DNA from: Microcoleus sp. FACHB-1515
GTDB taxonomy: Bacteria; Cyanobacteriota; Cyanobacteriia; Elainellales; Elainellaceae
DNA: 64,000 nt
Assembly (NCBI RefSeq): GCF_014696105.1
Contig: NZ_JACJPO010000044.1
Span: forward strand, 1 to 64,000
Direction of reading: 5' to 3'
Shown here: positions 57,054-64,000 of the stretch, piece after piece
How positions within the stretch are numbered: position 1 is the stretch's first letter
Layout: every line of letters starts with the position of its first letter
The notes under the pieces: generated by a model
What the model saw: only the letters and a program-made list of their open reading frames with translations
The model's database searches: none
Told to the model about the DNA's origin: nothing
Program-made: the position numbers and the translations under genes

Positions 57054-57938
57054 TCAAAGAAACCAGTGAACGCCATTCACCAGATAGAAACCGCCTGCCA
57101 AAATCAAAGCAGCACTTCCTACCCGAATCACCCAATCCGACTGCCCCAAAATTTTGCGGCTCTGCTTCACCAATCCGGTGTAAAGACTGGCGAAAAAGAT
57201 GACGGCAGTATAGCCCAAACCGTAGCTGACTAATGTGGCGACGCTCACAGGTTGCGATCCGGATGCTGCCGCTGCTGCGAGTACCGCAAACAGAACAGGA
57301 CTGGCACAAGGTGAACTAATTAGCGCAAAAGTAACGCCCACGCCATACGGCCCTGCTGCCGATACAGACGGATTAATTTGCGGCAATGGCAGGTGAATAA
57401 TTCCTGCAAAACTCAAGCCCATCACGAGAATAATCAGCCCGACTGCAACGTTGAAATAACCGCGATAATCGACATAAACTGCGGATGCGAGCGCTGCAAA
57501 CAAACCGAATAAACTGAAGATCGTCACGACTCCCAAAACAAATAAACCTGCTTTTGCAAAGGCGGCGCGACGAGAAGTAATGTTGAGTGTTCCAATGTAG
57601 CTGAGATTAATCGGCAAGAGGGACAAAATGCAAGGTGAAATGCTAGCAATCAAACCGCCCACAAATGCCAATGGAATTAAAACAAATGGATTCGCGGTAT
57701 CTTGCTGCTCAAACCACTGCTGATAAGGTGCTTGAATGCGGCCAACCAGTTCGGTGAGTTGACTGTACCAGGTTGAGAAATAGGGGGAAAGTAGGGTGAG
57801 AACGATCGCGCCCACGAACAACGAACCATAGAAAACCGTTTTGGAACTAAAAGGAAACTTGCGAGATGAAGGCGGCATTTCTTCAGAAATCGATCGAACA
57901 ATTTGCACACTTGAGTTCACAGGACGCTTGGATTTCAT
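57054..57938 (-). CDS. CcdA-family thiol-disulfide membrane transporter
   Basis: A 294-residue protein with about seven membrane segments after a 70-residue N-terminal part. Two paired cysteine motifs, SPCILSLLPINLSYIG and SSPCASPVLFAVL, are the redox-active CcdA/DsbD signature that carries electrons across the membrane. In cyanobacteria CcdA serves cytochrome c maturation or periplasmic thiol reduction. ATG 57938 has AGGAAA upstream. The thioredoxin-like gene 85 bases upstream on the same strand is the likely periplasmic or lumenal partner. The N-terminal extension is longer than in typical CcdA. Confidence 0.88.
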   Translation of the reverse strand: MKSKRPVNSSVQIVRSISEEMPPSSRKFPFSSKTVFYGSLFVGAIVLTLLSPYFSTWYSQLTELVGRIQAPYQQWFEQQDTANPFVLIPLAFVGGLIASISPCILSLLPINLSYIGTLNITSRRAAFAKAGLFVLGVVTIFSLFGLFAALASAVYVDYRGYFNVAVGLIILVMGLSFAGIIHLPLPQINPSVSAAGPYGVGVTFALISSPCASPVLFAVLAAAAASGSQPVSVATLVSYGLGYTAVIFFASLYTGLVKQSRKILGQSDWVIRVGSAALILAGGFYLVNGVHWFL

Positions 57939-58023
57939 CGGAAATTTCCTGATTGTTGTAGGAAGAGTCCACTGATTTGCAAAGGGTTAAGGAGAGGAAT
58001 GAATTGGATGAAGAGCGATCGCA

Positions 58024-58572
58024 TTAGCTAGCAGTTTCAGAAATCGCCTGATTGATAGCGTTTACGTAGTCTTGCTGGTTGAAGTTGTAGTGAAACTGCT
58101 GAAGAATCTGACCGTTACTCGGATCGATTACGGCAACAGCGGAAGTGCGAGCGCGGTTAGCGTCCAGAAAATCGCTCAAGCCCAATTCTTCTGCTCTCGC
58201 TTGTGCGGCTCGTGTGGTGGCGCGATCGGTCACATCGAAGATGACGAAATTGGCTCGACCTTGAAACTGCTGCTGCAAAGATTCGGTGACGGGGCGGAGT
58301 CGCTGACAGGCGGCACACCAGTCCGCGTAGATTTTGACAACGGTGGGACGGCCTTGCAGTTCTGCCGCTAAAGCGTTCGGGTTGGCTTGGGCGACTTGTT
58401 CGGGTGCGGTAGGCTGCGAAGTGTCGGGGGCGATCGCCTCACTCACTGCTGGCTGCGATGCTTCAACTGCGATCGCCTCCGAATTTGATGGAACTCGATT
58501 CAAAGAAGCCAGTCCCGCAACCGCAACCAAGCTGCTCAGACCCAGACCAACAAACAAGATGGACTTTTTCAT
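58024..58572 (-). CDS. Thioredoxin-domain protein with N-terminal membrane anchor
   Basis: A 182-residue protein. The N-terminal hydrophobic segment (ILFVGLGLSSLVAVAGLASL) is a signal or anchor, followed by an Ala/Pro/Glu-rich linker and a thioredoxin fold with the active site ADWCAAC near residue 91. It should act in the periplasm or thylakoid lumen as a disulfide reductase that receives electrons from the CcdA-type protein encoded next. ATG 58572 has GAAGGAAA upstream. The family resembles TxlA/HCF164-type proteins. It is divergent from mazG. Confidence 0.87.
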   Translation of the reverse strand: MKKSILFVGLGLSSLVAVAGLASLNRVPSNSEAIAVEASQPAVSEAIAPDTSQPTAPEQVAQANPNALAAELQGRPTVVKIYADWCAACQRLRPVTESLQQQFQGRANFVIFDVTDRATTRAAQARAEELGLSDFLDANRARTSAVAVIDPSNGQILQQFHYNFNQQDYVNAINQAISETAS

Positions 58573-58771
58573 GGTGCATTTCCTTCAAAATCGCTGATTG
58601 ATTGAACCGTTAGGCTTTGTTTGCCTTGTGAGTTCTAATTTCAGAGGCGGGCGTGAATGGCGAATGAAACGTTCATGAAAGATTTTTCACGCTGTGGTTT
58701 GGTCGAATTTCTCGATTCGGGCGATCGCAACTGTGGCTAAATTGGAGAAGTTGCGCGTCCCCTGAATCTTC

Positions 58772-59575
58772 ATGTCGAAATCGATCGAACCTACATTGAC
58801 CGCTTTGCAGCAGCTTATTGAAGTGGTGGCGCAGTTGCGATCGCCGGATGGTGGCTGTCCTTGGGATCTAGCACAAACGCCGCAAAGCCTGACACCGTAT
58901 GTGCTTGAAGAAGCGTATGAAGTGGTGGACGCGATCAATCAGGGTGAACCGGAAGCGATCGCAGACGAACTCGGCGATTTGCTTTTACAGGTGGTTTTGC
59001 AAGCGCAAATTGCCAGCGAAACCGGACAGTTCGATTTGGCAACAGTGGTGGAAGGCATTACTGCAAAATTGATTCGTCGGCATCCGCATGTATTTGGCGA
59101 TGTGATGGCGAACAGCGTGGAAGCCGTGAAAGAAAACTGGGAGCAGATTAAATCAACGGAAAATCCAGAGCAAACGTTTTTGTCAAAGTTGCGGCGCTAT
59201 GCTCGCAGTTTGCCGCCTTTAACGGCCAGCATGAAGATTTCTCAAAAGGCCGTTTCGATCGGATTTGAGTGGGAAAATGCCGCTCAAGTTTGGGAAAAAT
59301 TTGAAGAAGAACTTGGCGAATTGAAGCAGGCGATCGCTCATGAATCTGCTGAAAATCAACAGGCTGAACTGGGCGATGTTCTTTTTACTTTGGTGAATAT
59401 TGCCCGCTGGTATCGACTTGATCCGGATGCTGCGCTTGCTGGAACCAATCAGCGGTTTATCGATCGCCTCACGCAAATGGAAGCTCAGGCCGATCGCCCG
59501 CTAGAGGATTATGCGATCGAGGAATTGGAACAGCTTTGGCAGCAGGCAAAATTGCAGCTTCGGCAAAACAAATAA
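58772..59575 (+). CDS. mazG: Nucleoside triphosphate pyrophosphohydrolase
   Basis: A 267-residue protein with two MazG domains. The first begins CPWDLAQTPQSLTPYVLEEAYE with ExxE and DELGDLLLQVV, the metal-binding EExxE...ExxD pattern; the second has EFEEELGELKQAI and AELGDVLFTLVNIARW. It hydrolyses non-canonical NTPs to NMP and pyrophosphate in the cytoplasm. The length is typical of full MazG. It is transcribed away from the thioredoxin gene and no partner gene adjoins it. Confidence 0.93.
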   Translation: MSKSIEPTLTALQQLIEVVAQLRSPDGGCPWDLAQTPQSLTPYVLEEAYEVVDAINQGEPEAIADELGDLLLQVVLQAQIASETGQFDLATVVEGITAKLIRRHPHVFGDVMANSVEAVKENWEQIKSTENPEQTFLSKLRRYARSLPPLTASMKISQKAVSIGFEWENAAQVWEKFEEELGELKQAIAHESAENQQAELGDVLFTLVNIARWYRLDPDAALAGTNQRFIDRLTQMEAQADRPLEDYAIEELEQLWQQAKLQLRQNK

Positions 59576-59741
59576 GCTTGAATTTTAGCGAAATGCGCGT
59601 CGAATGCGTGACCACCCCCAGCAGCCGTCACTGAACCTAGAGGTTGCTCTGGCCTAGTTTGCTGATTCAATCACGTTGATAAAGAGTTCGCTTCAATCAG
59701 CGAAATTCTCACGGCGATGCGATCTTTGCTACCTTAAAACC

Positions 59742-60323
59742 ATGACGACAGAAGCGTTTCAACAGAATAGTTTAGACTGGCAGTTTCGGCTGTTTTCGCA
59801 GCGCGTGGGGGAGTGGGTTGAAGTGCGGCTTGCCAACACGCAGCTTCCTGTTCCAGACTTGCGAGTTTCACCCGATTGGATTGTGACGTTGTGCTGGATC
59901 ATTCTGGCGGCGATCGCCCTCTGGCTGATCTGGCAGCTTTTCAATCTGCTTGCACTCCAACTGCGACCCGTGCCAGCACAGCGATCGCAGCCTTCAACAA
60001 CCGCGCGATCGCTCAGCGCGGCAGAGTGGTTTCGGCAGGCACAGCAGCAGCAGCAGCAAGGCAACTATCGAGAAGCCTGTCGATCGCTTTATCTTGCGAT
60101 GCTTCAGCGATTGGACGAAGCTCAGCAAATTCCGATCGCCGATAGCCGCACCGATGGCGAATATTTGCAGTGCGTTTACCAGCTATCGCAGCCGCAACCC
60201 TATCAGCTTTTGATTCAAACACACGAGCAAATCTGTTTTGGCAGCCAGCCAATTACGATTGAAAACTTCCGCTCCTGTCAGCAAGCCTACGAGCAAATCG
60301 ATCGCAGCCTCAATCCCGCCTAA
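59742..60323 (+). CDS. DUF4129-domain membrane protein
   Basis: A 193-residue protein. One transmembrane helix (WIVTLCWIILAAIALWLIWQLF) lies near residues 46-68, and the C-terminal soluble domain (SAAEWFRQAQQQQQQGNYREACRSLYLAMLQRLDE... EICFGSQPIT) is the DUF4129 fold seen beside transglutaminase-like genes in other bacteria. ATG 59742 is chosen; the upstream open frame lacks a ribosome site. A glutamine run (QQQQQQ) precedes the domain. Function is unknown. It is followed by yqeK after 77 bases. Confidence 0.82.
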   Translation: MTTEAFQQNSLDWQFRLFSQRVGEWVEVRLANTQLPVPDLRVSPDWIVTLCWIILAAIALWLIWQLFNLLALQLRPVPAQRSQPSTTARSLSAAEWFRQAQQQQQQGNYREACRSLYLAMLQRLDEAQQIPIADSRTDGEYLQCVYQLSQPQPYQLLIQTHEQICFGSQPITIENFRSCQQAYEQIDRSLNPA

Positions 60324-60400
60324 CCCAAATCAACTTTCCATCGGTATTTACGCCATCGAAATCGTTTCACAGGACAAAGGGCGATCGCTAAAATAGAAGC

Positions 60401-61015
60401 ATGACGGTTTCTCAAACAGCTTCGACTCAACTGCGGCAGCGCGTCCTCGACTGGCTTGCGGACAACGTGCCGCCTGCCCGAATTGAGCATATTCTCGGCG
60501 TTGAGCAGATGGCGATCGATCTGGCTCGCCACCATAAGCTAGATGTCGAGAAAGCTGCTCAAGCGGGCTTGATGCACGACCTCGCCAAGTATTTCAAGGC
60601 AAATCGGCTTTTGGACATGGCGCGGGCGGAAGGATTGCCGCTTGATCCGGTTGACGAAGCGAATCCACATTTGCTTCATGCTGATGTGGGGGCGATCGTA
60701 GCGCGGGATGAGTTTGGCGTCACGGATGCTGAGATTTTGGCAGCGATCGCCAATCACACTTTGGGACGACCGGGAATGGACGATTTAAGCTGTGTCGTTT
60801 TTCTGGCCGACAGCCTGGAACCCGGACGCGGCAATACGCCCGAACTGAATCTGCTGCGACAAGCGAGCTTTGCCGATTTGCATCAAGCCGTTTGGATGAA
60901 CTGTGACGCTTCGTTTCAATTTTTGATTGCGGCTCACCGTTTGATTCATCCTCGCGCTTTGCTGACGCGCAACTGGTTTTTGCAGCAGTTTCCGCGATCG
61001 CTTTCTTTCACTTGA
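60401..61015 (+). CDS. yqeK: HD-domain bis(5'-nucleosyl)-tetraphosphatase (YqeK-like)
   Basis: A 204-residue metal-dependent HD hydrolase. The motifs RIEHILGVEQMAIDLA, the HD pair in LMHDLAKYFK, HADVGAIVARDEFG and NHTLGRPGMDDLSCVVFLADSLEPGR are the YqeK pattern. It cleaves Ap4A symmetrically and often lies next to the ribosome silencing factor gene, as it does here. Linkage and motif content make the assignment firm. The start at ATG 60401 is supported by a typical N-terminus. Confidence 0.9.
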   Translation: MTVSQTASTQLRQRVLDWLADNVPPARIEHILGVEQMAIDLARHHKLDVEKAAQAGLMHDLAKYFKANRLLDMARAEGLPLDPVDEANPHLLHADVGAIVARDEFGVTDAEILAAIANHTLGRPGMDDLSCVVFLADSLEPGRGNTPELNLLRQASFADLHQAVWMNCDASFQFLIAAHRLIHPRALLTRNWFLQQFPRSLSFT

Positions 61016-61180
61016 TCGCAGCGATGCAGCAATTGCGATCGCATTTGTTCAGATTTCTACACCTTTTCTCAGGTGGCAATTCATTATCATGTGAGCAACC
61101 CCCCCAATTGGGATCGCTGACCTTTTCTTCGCTCCGTGCCTATCGCAACCAATTCACCACAGGATTTTTTTAGACACTCT

Positions 61181-61588
61181 ATGCCAAATCACTTTCCACT
61201 TCAGTCCGCCGCATCCACCACAGCTAGCGCCTACGACCTCGCACTGGCGATCGCCAAAGCCGCAGACGATCGCAAAGGGGGCGACATTGTGCTGCTCAAC
61301 GTCAGCGAAGTGTCGTATTTAGCTGATTATTTTGTGGTGGTGACGGGCTTTTCTCACGCACAGGTGCGAGCGATCGCCCGCTCGATCGAAGATGAGATCG
61401 AGGCGGAGTTTGGTCGCCTGCCTGCTCAGACGGAAGGTCAGGCCGAAGGAAACTGGCTGCTGCTGGATTATGGCGACGTGATTGTCCACATCTTCATGCC
61501 GGAAGAGCGAGAATTCTACAGCCTCGAAGCCTTCTGGGGTCATGCTGAGCGCACCAGCTTCGCCGCAACGCAGCTTGTCAACGGCTAG
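61181..61588 (+). CDS. rsfS: Ribosome silencing factor
   Basis: A 135-residue protein. [29 protein letters not shown] and [32 protein letters not shown] are the RsfS signatures. It binds ribosomal protein uL14 and blocks subunit joining under starvation. ATG 61181 is chosen over a GTG 15 codons earlier since it gives the normal length. It follows yqeK by 165 bases and a terminator lies downstream. Confidence 0.93.
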   Translation: MPNHFPLQSAASTTASAYDLALAIAKAADDRKGGDIVLLNVSEVSYLADYFVVVTGFSHAQVRAIARSIEDEIEAEFGRLPAQTEGQAEGNWLLLDYGDVIVHIFMPEEREFYSLEAFWGHAERTSFAATQLVNG

Positions 61589-61763
61589 CGATCGCCCTGA
61601 ATTCAATCCAGACGAACAGCGCCAGTTTATTCAACAAACTCAAAGTCTTGCGAAAACGTCAGGACAGCGGCAAAAGCCGTGAAATTAATTTCCGGCTGAA
61701 AGCTTAAACCCATTCAAATGGGTTGGTTTGACAGGCTTAGCCCGTTTTGGGACTTGAGCTTTG

Positions 61764-61787
61764 AGCCAGGAAATTCATTTCCTGGCT
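61764..61787. terminator. Rho-independent terminator, bidirectional
   Basis: AGCCAGGAAAT (61764-61774) and ATTTCCTGGCT (61777-61787) form a perfect 11-bp stem with a two-base centre, followed by a run of six T from 61787. It lies between convergent rsfS and the ydcF-like gene. The plus-strand reading is best and would end the yqeK-rsfS transcript. Confidence 0.8.
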
Positions 61788-61804
61788 TTTTTCTGGCGTT
61801 TGCC

Positions 61805-62416
61805 CTAGTGGAAGTGCTGGCTGAAAAATTCGCCAATTTCTGATCCGGTTTGTCCGGTTGTCACCCAAAGAATAGCTCTGGCTCCGTCGCGGATCGCTTT
61901 GTCGATCGCTTCTGGTGGTCGGTCGGTTGGAATGGCGATCGGCTCAAAATCAATGCCGCGACTGCCCAGGACGATCGTGCCGATTACTTTGGCGCGGCGC
62001 ATGTGAAAGTCCGACGTGACGAGATAGATGTTGTCGATGCCCTGCGCTTTGAACTGATCGACCAGCGTGGTGAAATTTGTGACGGTATCGATCGCCGTGT
62101 AGTCGAGATGAATGCGCTGCGGGTCAATTCCGGCTTCGGCAAAAACGGCTTCGGCATATTCAGGATTGCTGCCAGATGACACCCAGATCGGCAAGTCTGG
62201 ATGGTTTTGGGCAAAATCGGCGGCAAACACTTCGCGATCGGGCGAACCGCCCAGCACTAAAATCGCCTGCGGTCGATCGAGCCAGCCGCGAATTTGATGA
62301 TAGCCAATCAAAACCGCCAGTCCCACCAAAATCGGAGGCCACAGCCGCAGACGCTTTTTTCCTTTGCGCCGAATGGAACGGCGCGGCGAAGCATTGAAGG
62401 CAGTGCGCGATCGCAT
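61805..62416 (-). CDS. YdcF-family (DUF218) membrane protein
   Basis: A 203-residue protein with one N-terminal membrane helix (LWPPILVGLAVLIGYHQI) preceded by a basic stretch, then the DUF218 fold: AILVLGGSPDREVFAADF, IDTVTNFTTLVDQF and YLVTSDFHMRRAKVIG. Relatives (ElyC, SanA, YdcF) act in envelope biogenesis; the biochemical activity is poorly defined. ATG 62416 is preferred to the TTG four codons earlier. The 3' end faces the rsfS terminator. Confidence 0.87.
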   Translation of the reverse strand: MRSRTAFNASPRRSIRRKGKKRLRLWPPILVGLAVLIGYHQIRGWLDRPQAILVLGGSPDREVFAADFAQNHPDLPIWVSSGSNPEYAEAVFAEAGIDPQRIHLDYTAIDTVTNFTTLVDQFKAQGIDNIYLVTSDFHMRRAKVIGTIVLGSRGIDFEPIAIPTDRPPEAIDKAIRDGARAILWVTTGQTGSEIGEFFSQHFH

Positions 62417-62527
62417 AGAGTATCCCAATCGAACAGCACTAGCATACCGTTAGCCGCCCGGAGACGACAGCAGTTCTGAGCGGTTTTCTCCAGAATTGTC
62501 TGGTCATCCGGACAATCCGCCAACCGC

Positions 62528-63412
62528 TTACTCTAAGTCGCGCCGCGACAGCGGATTGATCAGATCGTTCAATCCTTCACCGATCAGCGACAAACCGACA
62601 ACCAGCAGCGTTAGCGCCAAGCCGGGAAACAGTGCCGTCCACCAAATTCCCGTTGGCAGGGCGTCGAGTGCCTGCCGCAGATCTTGACCCCATTCCGGCG
62701 TTTGTTCGGGCAAGCCTAAGCCGAGAAATCCGAGGCCACCCAGCGTTAAAGCAGCGTCGGCGGCGTTGAGGGTGAACAGAACCGGAACGCTTTGAATCAC
62801 GTTGAAGAACAGATAGCGCGACAACACTGTCCAGGTGTTTGCGCCCATTGCCTGCGCCGCTTCGACAAACAGTTCCGTTTTGACGCTGACGGTATGATTG
62901 CGGACGACTCGGTAATACTGCGGCACGTAGGCAATGCTGAGGGCGATCGCCGCATTCACCACGCCGCGCCCAACGATAAACGCCAGCGTCACCGAAAGCA
63001 GCAGTCCGGGCAGCGTGTAAAGCGTATCCATCAAAAACAGCAAGATGCGATCGAGCCTGCCGCCGAGATACCCGCTCACCATGCCCAGCGGCACACCGAC
63101 GATCAGACTCAGCAGCGTTGCCAAAACCACGACTTGCAAAGCGGCCTGCGTTCCAAACAGCGTCCGCGAAAACACGTCGTATCCCTGCCGACTCGTGCCA
63201 AACCAATAGTCTGCTCCGGGCGGCACGTGAACCGGATTTGCCAGCGTTTCAGTCGGATCGCGCAGCCAGCCGATCGACTGCATCACAGGCGCAAAAATTG
63301 CCACCAGCACAAACAGCAGCGTGATCGCCACGCCTATCCACATCATGCGCGTGGATAGGCTGCGAGAGGCAGAGGCAAAGAAGCGCGGGAGGCGAACTTT
63401 GGTCGTGGTCAT
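62528..63412 (-). CDS. Oligopeptide/dipeptide-type ABC permease (DppC/OppC-like)
   Basis: A 294-residue inner-membrane permease. An N-terminal helix (MMWIGVAITLLFVLVAIFAP), the conserved HxFGTSRQGYDVFSRTLFGTQ-type loop after it, and the permease motif EAAQAMGANTWTVLSRYLFFNV (EAA loop) mark the DppC/OppC family. It needs a partner permease, ATPases and a binding protein, none of which is in this window. ATG 63412 gives the normal N-terminus; the frame continues 30 codons into the pcyA gene end. It lies 38 bases downstream of pcyA on the same strand. Confidence 0.92.
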   Translation of the reverse strand: MTTTKVRLPRFFASASRSLSTRMMWIGVAITLLFVLVAIFAPVMQSIGWLRDPTETLANPVHVPPGADYWFGTSRQGYDVFSRTLFGTQAALQVVVLATLLSLIVGVPLGMVSGYLGGRLDRILLFLMDTLYTLPGLLLSVTLAFIVGRGVVNAAIALSIAYVPQYYRVVRNHTVSVKTELFVEAAQAMGANTWTVLSRYLFFNVIQSVPVLFTLNAADAALTLGGLGFLGLGLPEQTPEWGQDLRQALDALPTGIWWTALFPGLALTLLVVGLSLIGEGLNDLINPLSRRDLE

Positions 63413-63450
63413 GGGGGTGGTGAGTGGCGGCGATCGCAATCCTACCAGAT

Positions 63451-64000
63451 TCACGCGGGCGGCAAGTCGAACAGAACTGTTGTCATGTAGCGTTCTGCCC
63501 AAGCGTCGCCAAAGGCTTTTTCGAGGACGCGGCGGGTTTTGTCGTTTTGCTGCTGTTGGGTGCAGTAGCGCTGTTGTCCTGCAAGAATTTCCGGGCGGCG
63601 ATCGAGATTTGGCTGCGTTTCCAAAGCGAGTTGGCAGTGAATTTCGAGAAAACTGCGGACGCGATCGAGAAATTGCTGATCTTCAATTTCGCCTTGGGGA
63701 CGGACGAACAGGCAAAATTCCGAGAAAATGCTGCCCCATTCGGGAAGCGATCGCGGCTGGCTGAAGTTGGGTGTCGGCAGTTCGCTGAGTGCCCGACGGT
63801 AGGCTTCCGGTAAATTGGGCGTGGGGGAAAGGTCGGCGATCGCCGCGCTGATTTGGCCGCGTCCGCCGACCAGATCGCAGCCGAACATCGGCAAATCGTA
63901 TTCGGGACGAGGAAACATGACGCAGTGCAAAATGTCGAGCGAGTTGCCGACTCGTGCCAGTTCGAGGTGCAGCTTGCGAAACTGTGGCGTTTGGTAGCAG
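63451..64000 (-). CDS. pcyA: Phycocyanobilin:ferredoxin oxidoreductase (5' end outside window)
   Basis: The C-terminal 182 residues or so of PcyA. The window edge cuts the gene, and the frame is open to base 64000 ([20 protein letters not shown] at the edge). The stretch [35 protein letters not shown] contains the conserved His and Asp of the bilin pocket. PcyA reduces biliverdin IX-alpha to phycocyanobilin, the phycobilisome and phytochrome chromophore, which identifies the host as a cyanobacterium. An internal TTG/ATG start near 63930 is not the real start, since the motif continues upstream. The C-terminus (LPPA) ends at 63451. Confidence 0.9.
   Translation of the reverse strand, partial: CYQTPQFRKLHLELARVGNSLDILHCVMFPRPEYDLPMFGCDLVGGRGQISAAIADLSPTPNLPEAYRRALSELPTPNFSQPRSLPEWGSIFSEFCLFVRPQGEIEDQQFLDRVRSFLEIHCQLALETQPNLDRRPEILAGQQRYCTQQQQNDKTRRVLEKAFGDAWAERYMTTVLFDLPPA

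Noticed and set aside
61482-61682. 66-residue plus-strand ORF overlapping the end of rsfS
   Set aside because: Most of it lies in another frame of rsfS. The short tail before the terminator has no ribosome site or recognised family.

Overview
The window is cyanobacterial chromosome. Octamers of the HIP1 type (GCGATCGC and near variants) are scattered through coding and non-coding DNA, and several genes are cyanobacterial families: phycocyanobilin:ferredoxin oxidoreductase (pcyA), a DevB/DevC/DevA exporter, DUF3318, DUF2227 and the yqeK-rsfS pair. The genus cannot be fixed from sequence alone; a filamentous or otherwise metabolite-rich lineage fits best. No tRNA, rRNA, CRISPR array, insertion sequence or integrase was seen.

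Layout. (1) 194-2797: a three-gene ABC-2 exporter (ATPase and two permeases). (2) 2869-8124, minus strand: a giant RTX calcium-binding repeat protein. (3) 8125-10804: two long non-coding stretches with several dyads, on either side of a minus-strand type II thioesterase (9028-9777). (4) 10805-33918, all plus strand: a biosynthetic operon with fatty acyl-AMP ligase, acyl carrier protein, CylC-like dimetal halogenase, three modular PKS proteins (KS-AT-KR-ACP; KS-AT-DH-ER-KR-ACP; KS-AT-ACP with inactivated-looking KS and AT), a TubC-docked protein of unknown function, an SDR, a UbiA-family transferase, a HAD phosphatase and a methyltransferase. A perfect 15-bp-stem hairpin closes it. (5) 34301-42547: a second plus-strand unit with a CylK/BrtB-like protein carrying a C-terminal RTX tail, a DevB-type membrane-fusion protein, DevC, DevA and an unrecognised lipoprotein. 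(6) 42584-64000: housekeeping and accessory genes. These include an acyl-CoA dehydrogenase/PIG-L deacetylase/NodS-like methyltransferase/GT2 cassette, an M20 amidohydrolase, bioD, ssb, a GDP-mannose pyrophosphorylase-like fusion, a thioredoxin-CcdA-histidine kinase-response regulator cassette, mazG, yqeK, rsfS, a YdcF protein, an oligopeptide-type permease and the 3' part of pcyA.

How the main system may work (inference). The ligase would activate a fatty acid onto the discrete carrier protein and the halogenase would chlorinate the chain at an unactivated carbon, as in the cylindrocyclophane (cylA-cylB-cylC) start. PKS1 and PKS2 would add two C2 units, the first leaving a hydroxyl and the second fully reduced, which predicts a 5-hydroxy, mid-chain-chlorinated acyl thioester. 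PKS3 has lost a KS catalytic His and the AT catalytic Ser, so it probably passes the chain on without extension to the TubC-docked protein. SDR, UbiA, HAD and methyltransferase would tailor it. The CylK-like protein could then use the alkyl chloride as a leaving group for C-C or C-O bond formation. The DevBCA-type exporter and the RTX tail point to export of the product, and perhaps of the enzyme. There is no type III PKS in the window to supply the resorcinol ring of cylindrocyclophanes, so the product should differ from that family. This combination is the most promising candidate for an undescribed pathway here.
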